NCBI RefSeq assembly: GCF_900110765.1
Contig: NZ_FOEO01000005.1
Location: 174,310-238,309 of the forward strand
Direction: 5' to 3'
DNA from: Pseudomonas sp. NFACC02
GTDB lineage: Bacteria > Pseudomonadota > Gammaproteobacteria > Pseudomonadales > Pseudomonadaceae
DNA: 64,000 nt
Below are positions 16,061 through 23,950 of the stretch, piece after piece; the first letter of the stretch is position 1, and each line of letters starts with the position of its first letter. A program made the translations under genes and the position numbers. The notes under the pieces were generated by a model. It made no database searches and was not told the origin of the DNA. It was given only the letters and a program-made list of their open reading frames with translations.

Positions 16061-16414
16061 GGTGTTCTCCGTTGAGGTGGCGATATGGGTTTTCGAGTAT
16101 GGCTCATGACTGAAGGTTCATTCCAATTCCCGCGACTTCTACATGCCTTAGCTGGTACAGCTTTTGCTGTGTGATGGTGCGCCAGGGAGGCGCCGCGCTC
16201 CAAAGAAGAGCGCGAAGCGTCGGCAACGCCGCCGACGCTGTTATCCAAGATTCTAAAATCAGGAAATCACCCAGGCGATTACTTCTCTTGCCCTTCGTTT
16301 TGCACCAAAGCGGGATCTATCGATCTCTGCATGCTCTAATTTGGTGCTTTTGCGGCGGCGGGTCAGCAGTTGTTTCCGCTTCGGTGCTTTCATCACTTGC
16401 AGGCCTGCCCCTCG
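16061..16414. other. Intergenic between yqjD and amt, 354 bp, long structured leader
   Basis: It contains the sigma-54 promoter at 16153-16168, two hairpin-forming repeats (GCGCTC/GAGCGC around 16195-16213 and GCGTCGGC/GCCGACGC at about 16215-16240), and a wider inverted pair GCACCAAA (16302-16309) and TTTGGTGC (16340-16347) in the transcribed leader. No gene is supported. Confidence 0.55.
16153..16168 (+). promoter_or_regulatory. Sigma-54 promoter upstream of amt
   Basis: TGGTACAGCTTTTGCT keeps the -24 GG and -12 GC at exact spacing with a full TTGCT element. It matches the RpoN consensus at all strongly conserved positions. It points toward the ammonium transporter, about 245 bases away, which fits nitrogen control through NtrC. 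Confidence 0.75.
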
Positions 16415-17623
16415 ATGGAAAACATACACAGTGCAGTGGACACCCTGGTCCACAGCACCAACACACTGTTCATTCTGATCGGTGCCGTCATGGTACTTGC
16501 CATGCATGCCGGTTTTGCCTTTCTTGAAGTCGGCACCGTTCGGCAAAAGAACCAGGTCAACGCGTTGTCGAAAATCCTCAGTGATTTCGCAGTGTCGACG
16601 CTGGCGTACTTCTTTATTGGCTACTGGATTTCCTATGGCGTGAGCTTTCTTCAGCCTGCGGCAGTCCTGGCCAACGATCACGGCTATGGCCTCGTCAAGT
16701 TCTTCTTCCTGCTGACCTTCGCTGCCGCGATCCCCGCGATCATCTCCGGCGGTATCGCCGAACGGGCGCGGTTCGCCCCGCAATTGTGCGCGACGGTGTT
16801 GATCGTGGCCTTTGTCTATCCCTTTTTCGAAGGCTTGGTATGGAATGGCAACTTTGGTGTGCAGGCGTGGCTGCGAAACACCTTCGGCGCCAGCTTCCAC
16901 GACTTTGCAGGCTCCGTGGTGGTGCACGCCATGGGCGGCTGGCTGGCGTTGGCGGCGGTGATGTTGTTGGGCGCGCGCAATGGCCGTTATCGCGATGGCA
17001 AGCTGGTCGCGTATCCGCCATCCAGCATCCCTTTTCTCGCGCTGGGGTCGTGGATTCTCATTGTCGGCTGGTTCGGTTTTAACGTGATGAGTGCCCAGAC
17101 GCTGGATGGGGTCAGCGGCCTGGTCGCGGTCAACTCGTTGATGGCGATGGTGGGTGGCACGGTGGCGGCCTTGCTGGTCGGGCGAAATGACCCTGGCTTT
17201 TTACACAACGGCCCGTTGGCAGGACTGGTGGCGGTCTGTGCGGGTTCCGACCTGATGCATCCGGTGGGTGCTCTGGTCACCGGCGTCATCGCCGGTGCGC
17301 TGTTCGTTTGGTGTTTCACTGCGGCGCAGGTGCGCTGGAAAATCGACGACGTGCTGGGCGTCTGGCCGCTGCACGGGCTCTGCGGTGTGTGGGGCGGTGT
17401 TGCCTGCGGCATCTTTGGCCAGACGGCGTTCGGCGGCATGGGCGGTGTCAGTCTGATCAGCCAACTGATCGGCAGCGCATTGGGTGTGCTCATCGCACTG
17501 GGCGGCGGGTTCCTCGTGTATGGCGTGATCAAGCTGTGCCTGGGGCTGAGATTGAGTCAGGAGCAGGAGTATTACGGCGCCGACCTGTCGATTCACAAGA
17601 TCGGGGCCATCAACCACGACTGA
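16415..17623 (+). CDS. amt: Ammonium transporter, Amt family
   Basis: The 402-residue protein has about 11 membrane segments and conducts NH4+/NH3 across the inner membrane. Family landmarks are 'FAFLEVGTVRQKNQ', 'SGGIAERARF', 'HDFAGSVVVHAMGGW' (first pore His) and 'LHGLCGVWGG' (second pore His). The ATG at 16415 gives the short cytosolic or cleaved N-terminus MENIHSAVDTL; the frame upstream lacks a ribosome-binding site. No glnK lies next to it, unlike the classical glnK-amtB pair, so it is probably a second Amt. The sigma-54 promoter at 16153 suggests induction under nitrogen limitation. Confidence 0.9.
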   Translation: MENIHSAVDTLVHSTNTLFILIGAVMVLAMHAGFAFLEVGTVRQKNQVNALSKILSDFAVSTLAYFFIGYWISYGVSFLQPAAVLANDHGYGLVKFFFLLTFAAAIPAIISGGIAERARFAPQLCATVLIVAFVYPFFEGLVWNGNFGVQAWLRNTFGASFHDFAGSVVVHAMGGWLALAAVMLLGARNGRYRDGKLVAYPPSSIPFLALGSWILIVGWFGFNVMSAQTLDGVSGLVAVNSLMAMVGGTVAALLVGRNDPGFLHNGPLAGLVAVCAGSDLMHPVGALVTGVIAGALFVWCFTAAQVRWKIDDVLGVWPLHGLCGVWGGVACGIFGQTAFGGMGGVSLISQLIGSALGVLIALGGGFLVYGVIKLCLGLRLSQEQEYYGADLSIHKIGAINHD

Positions 17624-17823
17624 TGCATGACGATGCTCGCTGGCCATGCTTATCCGCGAACGCATTGGCCAGGTCGTGCACCGCGTTGCCCGGCCTGGCT
17701 ATCGCGGCTTCGAGAAACCGGCCGGACCGCGCCAACGTGGGTTCCAGATGGCGCTTCAGGCTCGACGGCATTTCAGGGCGGGCCTAAACTGGCATTCCCG
17801 TCTTCTGCTCGAAGGGCCTCGTC

Positions 17824-18060
17824 ATGCCGCCGGAATGCCAACTGTTCGGTACGCTGGGTTGTCACTTGTGCGAGGTCGCAGAGGCTGAACTGATGCCCTT
17901 GGTCGAGCACGGTCTGCTGGTGGAATTGATCGATATCGCTGAGAACGAAGCTATGAACGATGCCTATGGCCTGCGAATTCCGGTGTTGCGGCGCACTGAC
18001 ACCGGTGCCGAACTGGACTGGCCATTCGACACCGGGCAGGTGGTGATGTTTTTGCGTTAG
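17824..18060 (+). CDS. Glutaredoxin-family (DUF836) small thiol protein
   Basis: The 78-residue thioredoxin-fold protein begins 'CQLFGTLGCHLCEVAEAEL', a CxxC redox motif (CHLC) at the usual position after the first beta strand, followed by the cis-Pro region 'LRIPVL'. This fits the glutaredoxin-like DUF836 family. Substrate unknown. It is a separate unit 200 bases after amt. Confidence 0.82.
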   Translation: MPPECQLFGTLGCHLCEVAEAELMPLVEHGLLVELIDIAENEAMNDAYGLRIPVLRRTDTGAELDWPFDTGQVVMFLR

Positions 18061-18072
18061 GCCAGAGCGGCC

Positions 18073-18339
18073 TTACAGGTATTGAGTGTCCACGACCATC
18101 GCTTTGGCCACCGCTTCTTTCTGCGCTTCGCTCATGCTGTCCCAGACATGAACCTTGGCGTAGTAGCCGAGGCCCGCGACGATATAAAGGCTCAGGGTGA
18201 ACACGATGAACACGGACATGAAGGTCCAGCGGCCGACATCGCGCTCTTCGTCAGAGAACGACTGTGAATAGCTTTCCTCGCTTTCGGCAGTGGTACCGGT
18301 GGACAGGCGTTTGATCCATTGAAACAGTTGACCCAGCAT
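18073..18339 (-). CDS. Hypothetical membrane protein, 88 aa
   Basis: One clear transmembrane segment ('FMSVFIVFTLSLYIVAGLGYYA') lies between an acidic Ser-rich N-terminal half and a helical C-terminus. The stop is 12 bases from the convergent glutaredoxin gene. Similar short proteins are found in pseudomonads, but no function is known. The ATG has only a weak upstream purine stretch. Confidence 0.65.
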   Translation of the reverse strand: MLGQLFQWIKRLSTGTTAESEESYSQSFSDEERDVGRWTFMSVFIVFTLSLYIVAGLGYYAKVHVWDSMSEAQKEAVAKAMVVDTQYL

Positions 18340-18807
18340 GGCGAAACCTCAAAGTTTGAAATAGAAATCTGTCGTGGGCAGTGCAGGACGCGGGCGTCTT
18401 GCGTCTTCAGTGCCGACGTTGTACCTCCGGCAGATGCGCACGGCGCGCAGTACAAACGCTGAAAACGAAAAAAGCCCGTCGAGGACGGGCTTTCTTTTTA
18501 TGAGTTCAGGTCCGGCAGGCGTTTTCGAAGTCGACCTTTAAACGGGTCTGTTACGTTCGGTTTCGCGCCTGCTTGCCGATTTCGAAACATTTTAGAACAA
18601 ATCAAATGCAGCATCTACCGCTGTCATGTAGATGTCAGACAACTGGTACGGGATAAGCATGCGACATATCGTCACGCGCGTGCGTATCGCCCATAAACGC
18701 GCGCCCTGACAGGGGGAACGTTGGTGGGCGCCGTTGCTCGCACAAGCTCGGGTGCTGGGTGATAATGCAGCGCTTGTCGCGTCTGTCATCCCGATCCTGA
18801 GTTGCCC
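18340..18807. other. Intergenic, 468 bp
   Basis: It contains the bidirectional terminator-like hairpin at 18471-18493 and, after it, the promoter region of the pseudouridine synthase gene. No further gene is supported. Confidence 0.5.
18465..18499. terminator. Bidirectional terminator-like hairpin
   Basis: The arms AAAGCCCGTC and GACGGGCTTT surround a 3-base loop. There is a T-rich run after it on the plus strand and A-rich sequence before it, so it could stop transcription in both directions. The nearest gene on either side starts, rather than ends, here, so it may belong to an unannotated small transcript. Confidence 0.6.
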
Positions 18808-19698
18808 ATGTCCGAATCTGTCTTCACGCCCGCCGTTCTTCAGGCCAGCACCCTTTATTTACCGCCCGGACCTTGGCGAACGGTACTCGATTGCCTGTGC
18901 GAGCGTTTCAGTGCCATTCCTCGAGAGCAGTGGCTGGACCGTATTGCCCGTGGTCGCGTGCTGGACGGTGAAGGGAATCCGATCGCCATGGATCTGGCGT
19001 ATCGCGAGGGGCTGCGCATTCATTACTTTCGTGAAGTGCCTAACGAAACGCCTATCCCGGTGCAGGAAACGATCCTGTATGCCGACGAACACCTGGTGGT
19101 CGCTGACAAACCACATTTCCTGCCCGTAACGCCCGCCGGCGAATACGTCGAACAGACGTTGCTGCGGCGTTTGATTCGCAGGCTCGACAATCCGGACCTG
19201 GTGCCGTTGCACCGGATCGATCGACACACGGCGGGCCTGGTGCTGTTCGCTGCGAACAAGCAAACCCGCTCGGCCTATCAAGCCCTGTTTCCCACCCGAC
19301 AGATCGATAAGCGATACGAGGCCATTGCCCGCGCGCTGCCCGAACTTGAGTTCCCGCGGGTACACAGAAGTCGACTGGTCGATGGCGAGCCGTTCTTCCG
19401 CATGCAGGAAGGGGAAGGGCAGAGCAATACCGAAACCCGGATCGACGTGTGCGAGAAAAACGGCGGACTGTGGCGCTATGGTTTATACCCGGTGACGGGC
19501 AAGAAGCATCAGCTGCGTGTGCATATGGCGGCGCTGGGAGCGGGAATCTGTAACGACCCTTTCTATCCCGAGGTCATCAAGGACGCGGTGGACGACTACC
19601 AAAAGCCTTTGAAGCTGTTGGCTCAAGGTTTGCGCTTTGTCGATCCGGTGACCGGTCAGGCGCGTTTTTTCGAGAGCGGGATTACGCTGGATTGGTGA
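18808..19698 (+). CDS. RluA-family pseudouridine synthase
   Basis: The 296-residue protein carries the RluA signature 'PLHRIDRHTAGLVLF', in which the Asp is the catalytic nucleophile, and the C-terminal 'GKKHQLRVHMAALG' motif. The N-terminal region is a short S4-like/linker segment, as in the RluA subgroup that modifies 23S rRNA or tRNA. The ATG at 18808 is preferred over an upstream TTG. The exact target uridine cannot be told from sequence. Single-gene unit. Confidence 0.88.
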   Translation: MSESVFTPAVLQASTLYLPPGPWRTVLDCLCERFSAIPREQWLDRIARGRVLDGEGNPIAMDLAYREGLRIHYFREVPNETPIPVQETILYADEHLVVADKPHFLPVTPAGEYVEQTLLRRLIRRLDNPDLVPLHRIDRHTAGLVLFAANKQTRSAYQALFPTRQIDKRYEAIARALPELEFPRVHRSRLVDGEPFFRMQEGEGQSNTETRIDVCEKNGGLWRYGLYPVTGKKHQLRVHMAALGAGICNDPFYPEVIKDAVDDYQKPLKLLAQGLRFVDPVTGQARFFESGITLDW

Positions 19699-20004
19699 AA
19701 GGCTGCGCACGGCCTGGGTCATTGATCCCGTACCGGTTGAGCGGGCGAGTACCGCACTCGCAGATTTCAGGACCGCTGCGCGCTCCATCGCGGCCGTCGT
19801 AACCTCCGACTGCTCCCACGCCCTTCGGGCAGAAGCGGAACCGCCGATTGTCCCTACGCCCTGCGGACAGAAGTGGAGTTGCGAGTGATGCCGGGTCGCG
19901 AGTCGACGGTATGCCACCTGCCGTTGATTCTGGGCGCAGCGCGTAGCGACTGTCTTCCTTCCATCAAGTGTGCAGCCTCTAAATAGGCTTCTGCCTCAAG
20001 CCGT

Positions 20005-20129
20005 GGCTTGTCCCGCGATCTGGCGCGCAGCGGCAGCAAAACCAGACGACTCAATCGTGCCTGAAACCCCGCATGCACAGGTCTTGCTGCCGGTTCCCGG
20101 CAGATCGCGGGCAAGCGCGCTCCTACAGG
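20005..20129. repeat. REPIN-type inverted repeat
   Basis: The left arm GGCTTGTCCCGCGATCTG (20005-20022) and right arm CAGATCGCGGGCAAGC (20101-20116) are near-perfect inverted copies, the right one followed by GCGCTCCTACAGG. These are typical Pseudomonas REP half-sites. Confidence 0.75.
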
Positions 20130-20211
20130 GTGGGATGCGGACGACGGATGCACGCATCAAAGAAAGCGAGGAGCGTTAGCTCCAGCCCGAGCTGTTCATA
20201 TGCGCGACAGT

Positions 20212-20450
20212 CCAGACACCACAAATCGCGACTTGGGTGCAGGCCAAACGCAGACGACGCGCAGTGGGCCGAGCGGCAGGGAAGCCGCGAGAGCGCCGTC
20301 AGGGCATGGATGCCCGTTCGGCGCGGGCCCACGGAGCGTCGTCGGAGTGCGGGTACCCGACGAACGAGGGCCAAACCAGGAGCCGGGCACTTTTGGTTAC
20401 TTTTGGTGCCTTTTCAAAAGTGACCCGCCGGAGGGGCGGAAAGGTGATTC
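20212..20450 (+). repeat. Structured dispersed repeat, copy A
   Basis: It shares a core of about 190 bases, nearly identical, with 31147-31320 and 57017-57190 (from CCAGACACCACAAA to the CGGGTACCCGACG region and beyond). Internal palindromes include GGGCATGGATGCCC and CGGGTACCCG. It ends with a hairpin whose arms are GGTTACTTTTG and CAAAAGTGACC. Confidence 0.8.
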
Positions 20451-20763
20451 GGCGCCACCCGAGAAAATGGATCTGCCCACCCTCCCAACGCCAACCCCCA
20501 CGAACCTAACAAACCCACCGCAAACCTCAAAAACTAAAAAGCCCTAACGTCGTCTACGTTTAGCCTGCCCCCAAGTCCCGTTCAGTGGTGCCTGAATTTT
20601 CTCGGTAAGAAGATCAGAAGCAGACCGCCGCGTTGCTTTTGATTCTGCCGGAGGCGTAGCGTGGCTTGTCTCTGGACCGCATCCGGACGACCCGGCGCGA
20701 AGCGGCAGTCAACCCGGCGAGCACCGGCATCCTCGACGGAAGGTGTCGTTGCCAGGCTACGTG

Positions 20764-21798
20764 TCAGGTACTCTCCCGCGCCAGGATTTCGTACCCTGTC
20801 ACCACCACCTCGGAAGGTCGGGGCAGGCCTTCGCGACGGGCGTTGGCGCCTGCCAGCAAAAGTTCACCTGCTCGACGCCCGATGTCATAGGGGGCTACCG
20901 CGATCGTGGTGATGCTAGGCGTGCAGTAACGTGAGACTTCGAAGTCGCCGAATCCGGCCACGGCGATGTCGCGCGGGACATTCAGGCCACGGCGATGGCA
21001 TTCCATGATTGCGCCGAACGCTGACAGGTCGCTCACGCACATCACGGCGTCCGTGTCGGGCCATTTCGCTAGCAGCAGCGCCACGGATTCGCCGCCATGA
21101 CTCATGGTGATCGGCGATTCGCCGTGTTCGATGACGCGTGGCTCCAGGCCCAGTGCAGTCAACGCCAGCAGGTAACCCCGCTGGCGTTGTTGGCCGCGAT
21201 GGTCGAGCATCGAAGCGCCGCCGATGAAGGCAATGCGCCGATAACCCTTGTCATGCAGATGACGAACCAGGGTCGCGGCGGCTTCGGCGTTGGAAAATCC
21301 CACGGATTGTTCGATGGGGTCGTCCGGCACATCCCAGGTTTCGACCACCGGAACCTGCGCCTGACGCAGCATCTGCCGGGTGCTGTCCAGATGAGCACTG
21401 CCGGTGAGCATGACCCCCAGCGGTCTGTGCCGCAACAGGGTGCGGACCAGGAGTGCTTCCTGTTCAAGGTGGTAGTCAGTGTCGCCGAGCAACAGGCACA
21501 ACCCCTGTTTGCTGACCACATCGTTAAGGCCTCGCACGGTGTCGGCGAAGTTGGAGCTGACCAGCGACGGCACCAGCGCGACAACGAACTCGGAGCGTCC
21601 GCTCGACAGCATCCCGGCCGAGGCGTCCGGCAAGTAACCGAGGGTGTCGATCGCGGCTTGTACCCGTTGAGTCGTGGAGGGTGACACATCTCGTCCGGCC
21701 AGCACCCGCGACACGGTCATCTTGGAGACGCCGGCCAGTTTGGCGACATCGGCCATTCGCGGCACGGCGCCGGATTTTTCGGATTCCTTGACACTCAT
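20764..21798 (-). CDS. LacI-family transcriptional regulator (GntR/gluconate-repressor type)
   Basis: The 344-residue protein has an N-terminal LacI helix-turn-helix ('MADVAKLAGVSKMTVSRVLAG'), the hinge helix ('GYLPDASAGMLSSGRS') and a periplasmic-binding-protein-like ligand domain ending 'VVVTGYEILARES'. Sequence style is close to pseudomonad gluconate repressors, but no sugar genes flank it here, so the effector is uncertain. It is convergent with the RluA-type gene and divergent from a DMT exporter 231 bases away. Confidence 0.85.
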   Translation of the reverse strand: MSVKESEKSGAVPRMADVAKLAGVSKMTVSRVLAGRDVSPSTTQRVQAAIDTLGYLPDASAGMLSSGRSEFVVALVPSLVSSNFADTVRGLNDVVSKQGLCLLLGDTDYHLEQEALLVRTLLRHRPLGVMLTGSAHLDSTRQMLRQAQVPVVETWDVPDDPIEQSVGFSNAEAAATLVRHLHDKGYRRIAFIGGASMLDHRGQQRQRGYLLALTALGLEPRVIEHGESPITMSHGGESVALLLAKWPDTDAVMCVSDLSAFGAIMECHRRGLNVPRDIAVAGFGDFEVSRYCTPSITTIAVAPYDIGRRAGELLLAGANARREGLPRPSEVVVTGYEILAREST

Positions 21799-22029
21799 AT
21801 CGTGTGGCGACTTCCTGAACGGGACGGGCGAGGGCGGGCAATAAAGCGCGCATGGAGGCGATTATATAGGCTGGAATCAGCGTCGGGTCGCTGCTGCGCA
21901 TCTCGTGCGCGTTTTCAGACTGCGCAAGGTTGCGCAAACCCGGCAGTTTAGGCAGCGCATTGGACGCGGCGCCTGCTTGTGGTCTACTCCGCCCTGTCTC
22001 CGTCACTCACTCCCTCGCCGGTTGGCCCG

Positions 22030-22923
22030 ATGAATTCCTCTACCGATTCTCACCGTCATGTCATCGGCATGTGGTTGATGGCCAGCGTGGCGCTGGCGTT
22101 CGCCAGTCATGACACGGTGTCCAAAGTGCTGATTCTTGCGCTGCCCGTGATATTCGTGGCCTGGGCGCGCTACTTGATTCACACCGTGCTGGTGACCAGC
22201 GTCATCCTCAGCAACCGCATCAAGAGCGGGGAAAAACAGGTATTTCACACCCAACGTCCTTGGTTGCATCTGCTCCGGGCGGTGGTGCTGCTGGCCGACA
22301 GCCTGACCTTTTTATTCGGCCTCACCCATGTGCCGCTGGCGGAGTCGACAGCGTTGGTGTTTCTCGCGCCGGCTTTCGTCACGCTCCTGTCGCCCCTGCT
22401 GTTCGGCATCAAGGCGGACCGGTTGCAATGGCTGTCGGTGATCGTTGGCTTCGTCGGTGTGCTGGTGGTGATCGATCCGACGGGTGATGGCTTTTCGCTG
22501 TGGATGTTGTTTCCGCTGGCGACAGCATTCTTCTTCGCGTTGTATCAACTGCTGACGCAGCTGGCGAGCGAGTCCGACAGCCCGTGGGTGTGCAGCTTTT
22601 ACGTCGGTGTGTTCAGCACTGCATTGTTGAGTCTGATCGTGCCGTTCTACTGGGTGTCGCCCAGTGCGTCGCAATGGCTGCTGCTGTTGATGCTGGGTGG
22701 CATGGGGCTGTCGGCGCACTTCCTGATTTCCAAGGCGTATCAGTACGCGTCGTCCTCCTTGCTCGCGCCGCTGGGGTACTTGCAGATCGTGTTCGCCACC
22801 GGATACGGCATGGTGTTTTTCGACAGTTACCCGGTCATGTCGTCAGTGTTCGGCATGGTGCTGATCTGCCTGAGCGGGTTGCTGGTGTACGTCAAGCGCG
22901 CATCGAACGCCCTGGCCAACTGA
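22030..22923 (+). CDS. EamA/DMT-family exporter
   Basis: The 297-residue protein has ten predicted membrane segments in two EamA halves ('LAESTALVFLAPAFVTLLSP' in the first half, 'YQYASSSLLAPLGYLQIVFA' in the second). The ATG at 22030 follows a weak site; the open frame extends 17 codons further. DMT proteins of this type export amino acids or related metabolites, but the substrate cannot be read from sequence. It is convergent with a second DMT gene whose stop is 13 bases away. Confidence 0.85.
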   Translation: MNSSTDSHRHVIGMWLMASVALAFASHDTVSKVLILALPVIFVAWARYLIHTVLVTSVILSNRIKSGEKQVFHTQRPWLHLLRAVVLLADSLTFLFGLTHVPLAESTALVFLAPAFVTLLSPLLFGIKADRLQWLSVIVGFVGVLVVIDPTGDGFSLWMLFPLATAFFFALYQLLTQLASESDSPWVCSFYVGVFSTALLSLIVPFYWVSPSASQWLLLLMLGGMGLSAHFLISKAYQYASSSLLAPLGYLQIVFATGYGMVFFDSYPVMSSVFGMVLICLSGLLVYVKRASNALAN

Positions 22924-22935
22924 GCCCGCTCGGGG

Positions 22936-23832
22936 TCATCGGGAAAACCGTCGCGCACCCGCCACACACAGAATCACGGTGACGGTCACTGCCAGCATGC
23001 CGAGGCTGACCTGCTCGTGCAGCAGGGTCGCGGCCAGGGCCAGTCCGAAAAACGGTTGCAGCAATTGAAGCTGGCCGACGGCGGCAGTGCCGCCCTGTAC
23101 CAGGCCCCGATACCAGAACACGAACCCGATCAGCATGCTGAACAACGATACGTACCCCAGGCTGAGCCAGGCGGGCAGCGAAATGTGCGCAAGCGAAGGC
23201 GGTAGGGTGAGCGCGGTCAGCGGCAGCATGACAGGCAGTGACAGCACCAGTGCCCAGCAGATTACCTGCCATCCGCCCAGTGTCTTCGAGAGTTTCGCAC
23301 CTTCGGCGTAACCCAGCCCGCACACCAGAATCGCCAGCAGCATCAGCAGGTCGCCGACGGGGGAGGCCGTCAGCCCCTGCGACACGGCGAAGGCCACTAC
23401 CACTGCACTCCCCAGTGTCGAAAACACCCAGAACACCGGTCTCGGACGCTCGCCACCTCGCAATACAGCAAAGGCGGCAGTGGCCAACGGCAGCAGGCCG
23501 ACAAACACGATCGAGTGTGACGAGGTTACGTATTGCAGGGCCAAGGCGGTCAGCAGGGGAAAGCCGACCACCACGCCCAGGGCGACAATGAACAAGGGCA
23601 GCAGTTGAGACCTCTCAGGGCGTTTCTGTTTCAGCAACAGGAGGATGCACAGTGCCGTGGCGCCTGCGATGGAGGCTCGGGCCACGGTGAGAAAGACCGG
23701 CGCAAACTCCAGTACCGCGATGCGGGTTGCCGGCAGCGAACCACTGAAGATGATCACGCCGATCAGTCCGTTGAGCCATCCACTGGATGCCTTTTCGGTG
23801 TTGCGGTGCTGCAGGGGCGATGCCTGTTCCAT
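22936..23832 (-). CDS. EamA/DMT-family exporter (MocR-linked)
   Basis: The start is set at the ATG giving MEQASPLQHRNTEKASSG, which leaves 298 residues and ten membrane segments, standard for DMT carriers. The frame extends 56 codons upstream, across the operator, and that part is not coding. It diverges from the MocR regulator, with the palindrome at 23931-23950 between them. The MocR protein is therefore likely to control this exporter, a common pairing in which the ligand is an amino-acid-like compound. Confidence 0.87.
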   Translation of the reverse strand: MEQASPLQHRNTEKASSGWLNGLIGVIIFSGSLPATRIAVLEFAPVFLTVARASIAGATALCILLLLKQKRPERSQLLPLFIVALGVVVGFPLLTALALQYVTSSHSIVFVGLLPLATAAFAVLRGGERPRPVFWVFSTLGSAVVVAFAVSQGLTASPVGDLLMLLAILVCGLGYAEGAKLSKTLGGWQVICWALVLSLPVMLPLTALTLPPSLAHISLPAWLSLGYVSLFSMLIGFVFWYRGLVQGGTAAVGQLQLLQPFFGLALAATLLHEQVSLGMLAVTVTVILCVAGARRFSR

Positions 23833-23930
23833 GTGCGACGGACTCGATGATGACCGGTACACGAGGTGCGATGAATGTCGCGTTCGCTGAAGCGGTCGGT
23901 TGTGCGAGCCAATCCTAGGGCGCAGAATCA

Positions 23931-23950
23931 TGACAATCAAAAAATTGTCA
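23931..23950. promoter_or_regulatory. Palindromic operator, MocR autoregulation candidate
   Basis: The perfect inverted repeat TGACAAT-N6-ATTGTCA ends on the first base of the MocR ATG. It lies in the divergent region between the MocR gene and the DMT gene, where a MocR-type regulator would bind to control both. Confidence 0.7.

Larger units (their letters stand above)
19699..20763. other. 1.06-kb convergent intergenic region filled with dispersed repeats
   Basis: It lies between convergent genes. It holds a Pseudomonas dispersed sequence at about 19780-19890 (shares a CGGAGGTTACGACGGCCGCG-type core, in opposite orientation, with 31464-31490), the REPIN at 20005-20116, and copy A of the structured repeat at about 20210-20450. 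Many short open frames cross it on both strands. None has a ribosome-binding site or recognisable product. Confidence 0.7.

Noticed and set aside
20200..20547. Several short frames inside repeat copy A (e.g. 115 aa)
   Set aside because: The same frames recur in copies B and C and are accounted for by the repeat. No conserved protein signal.
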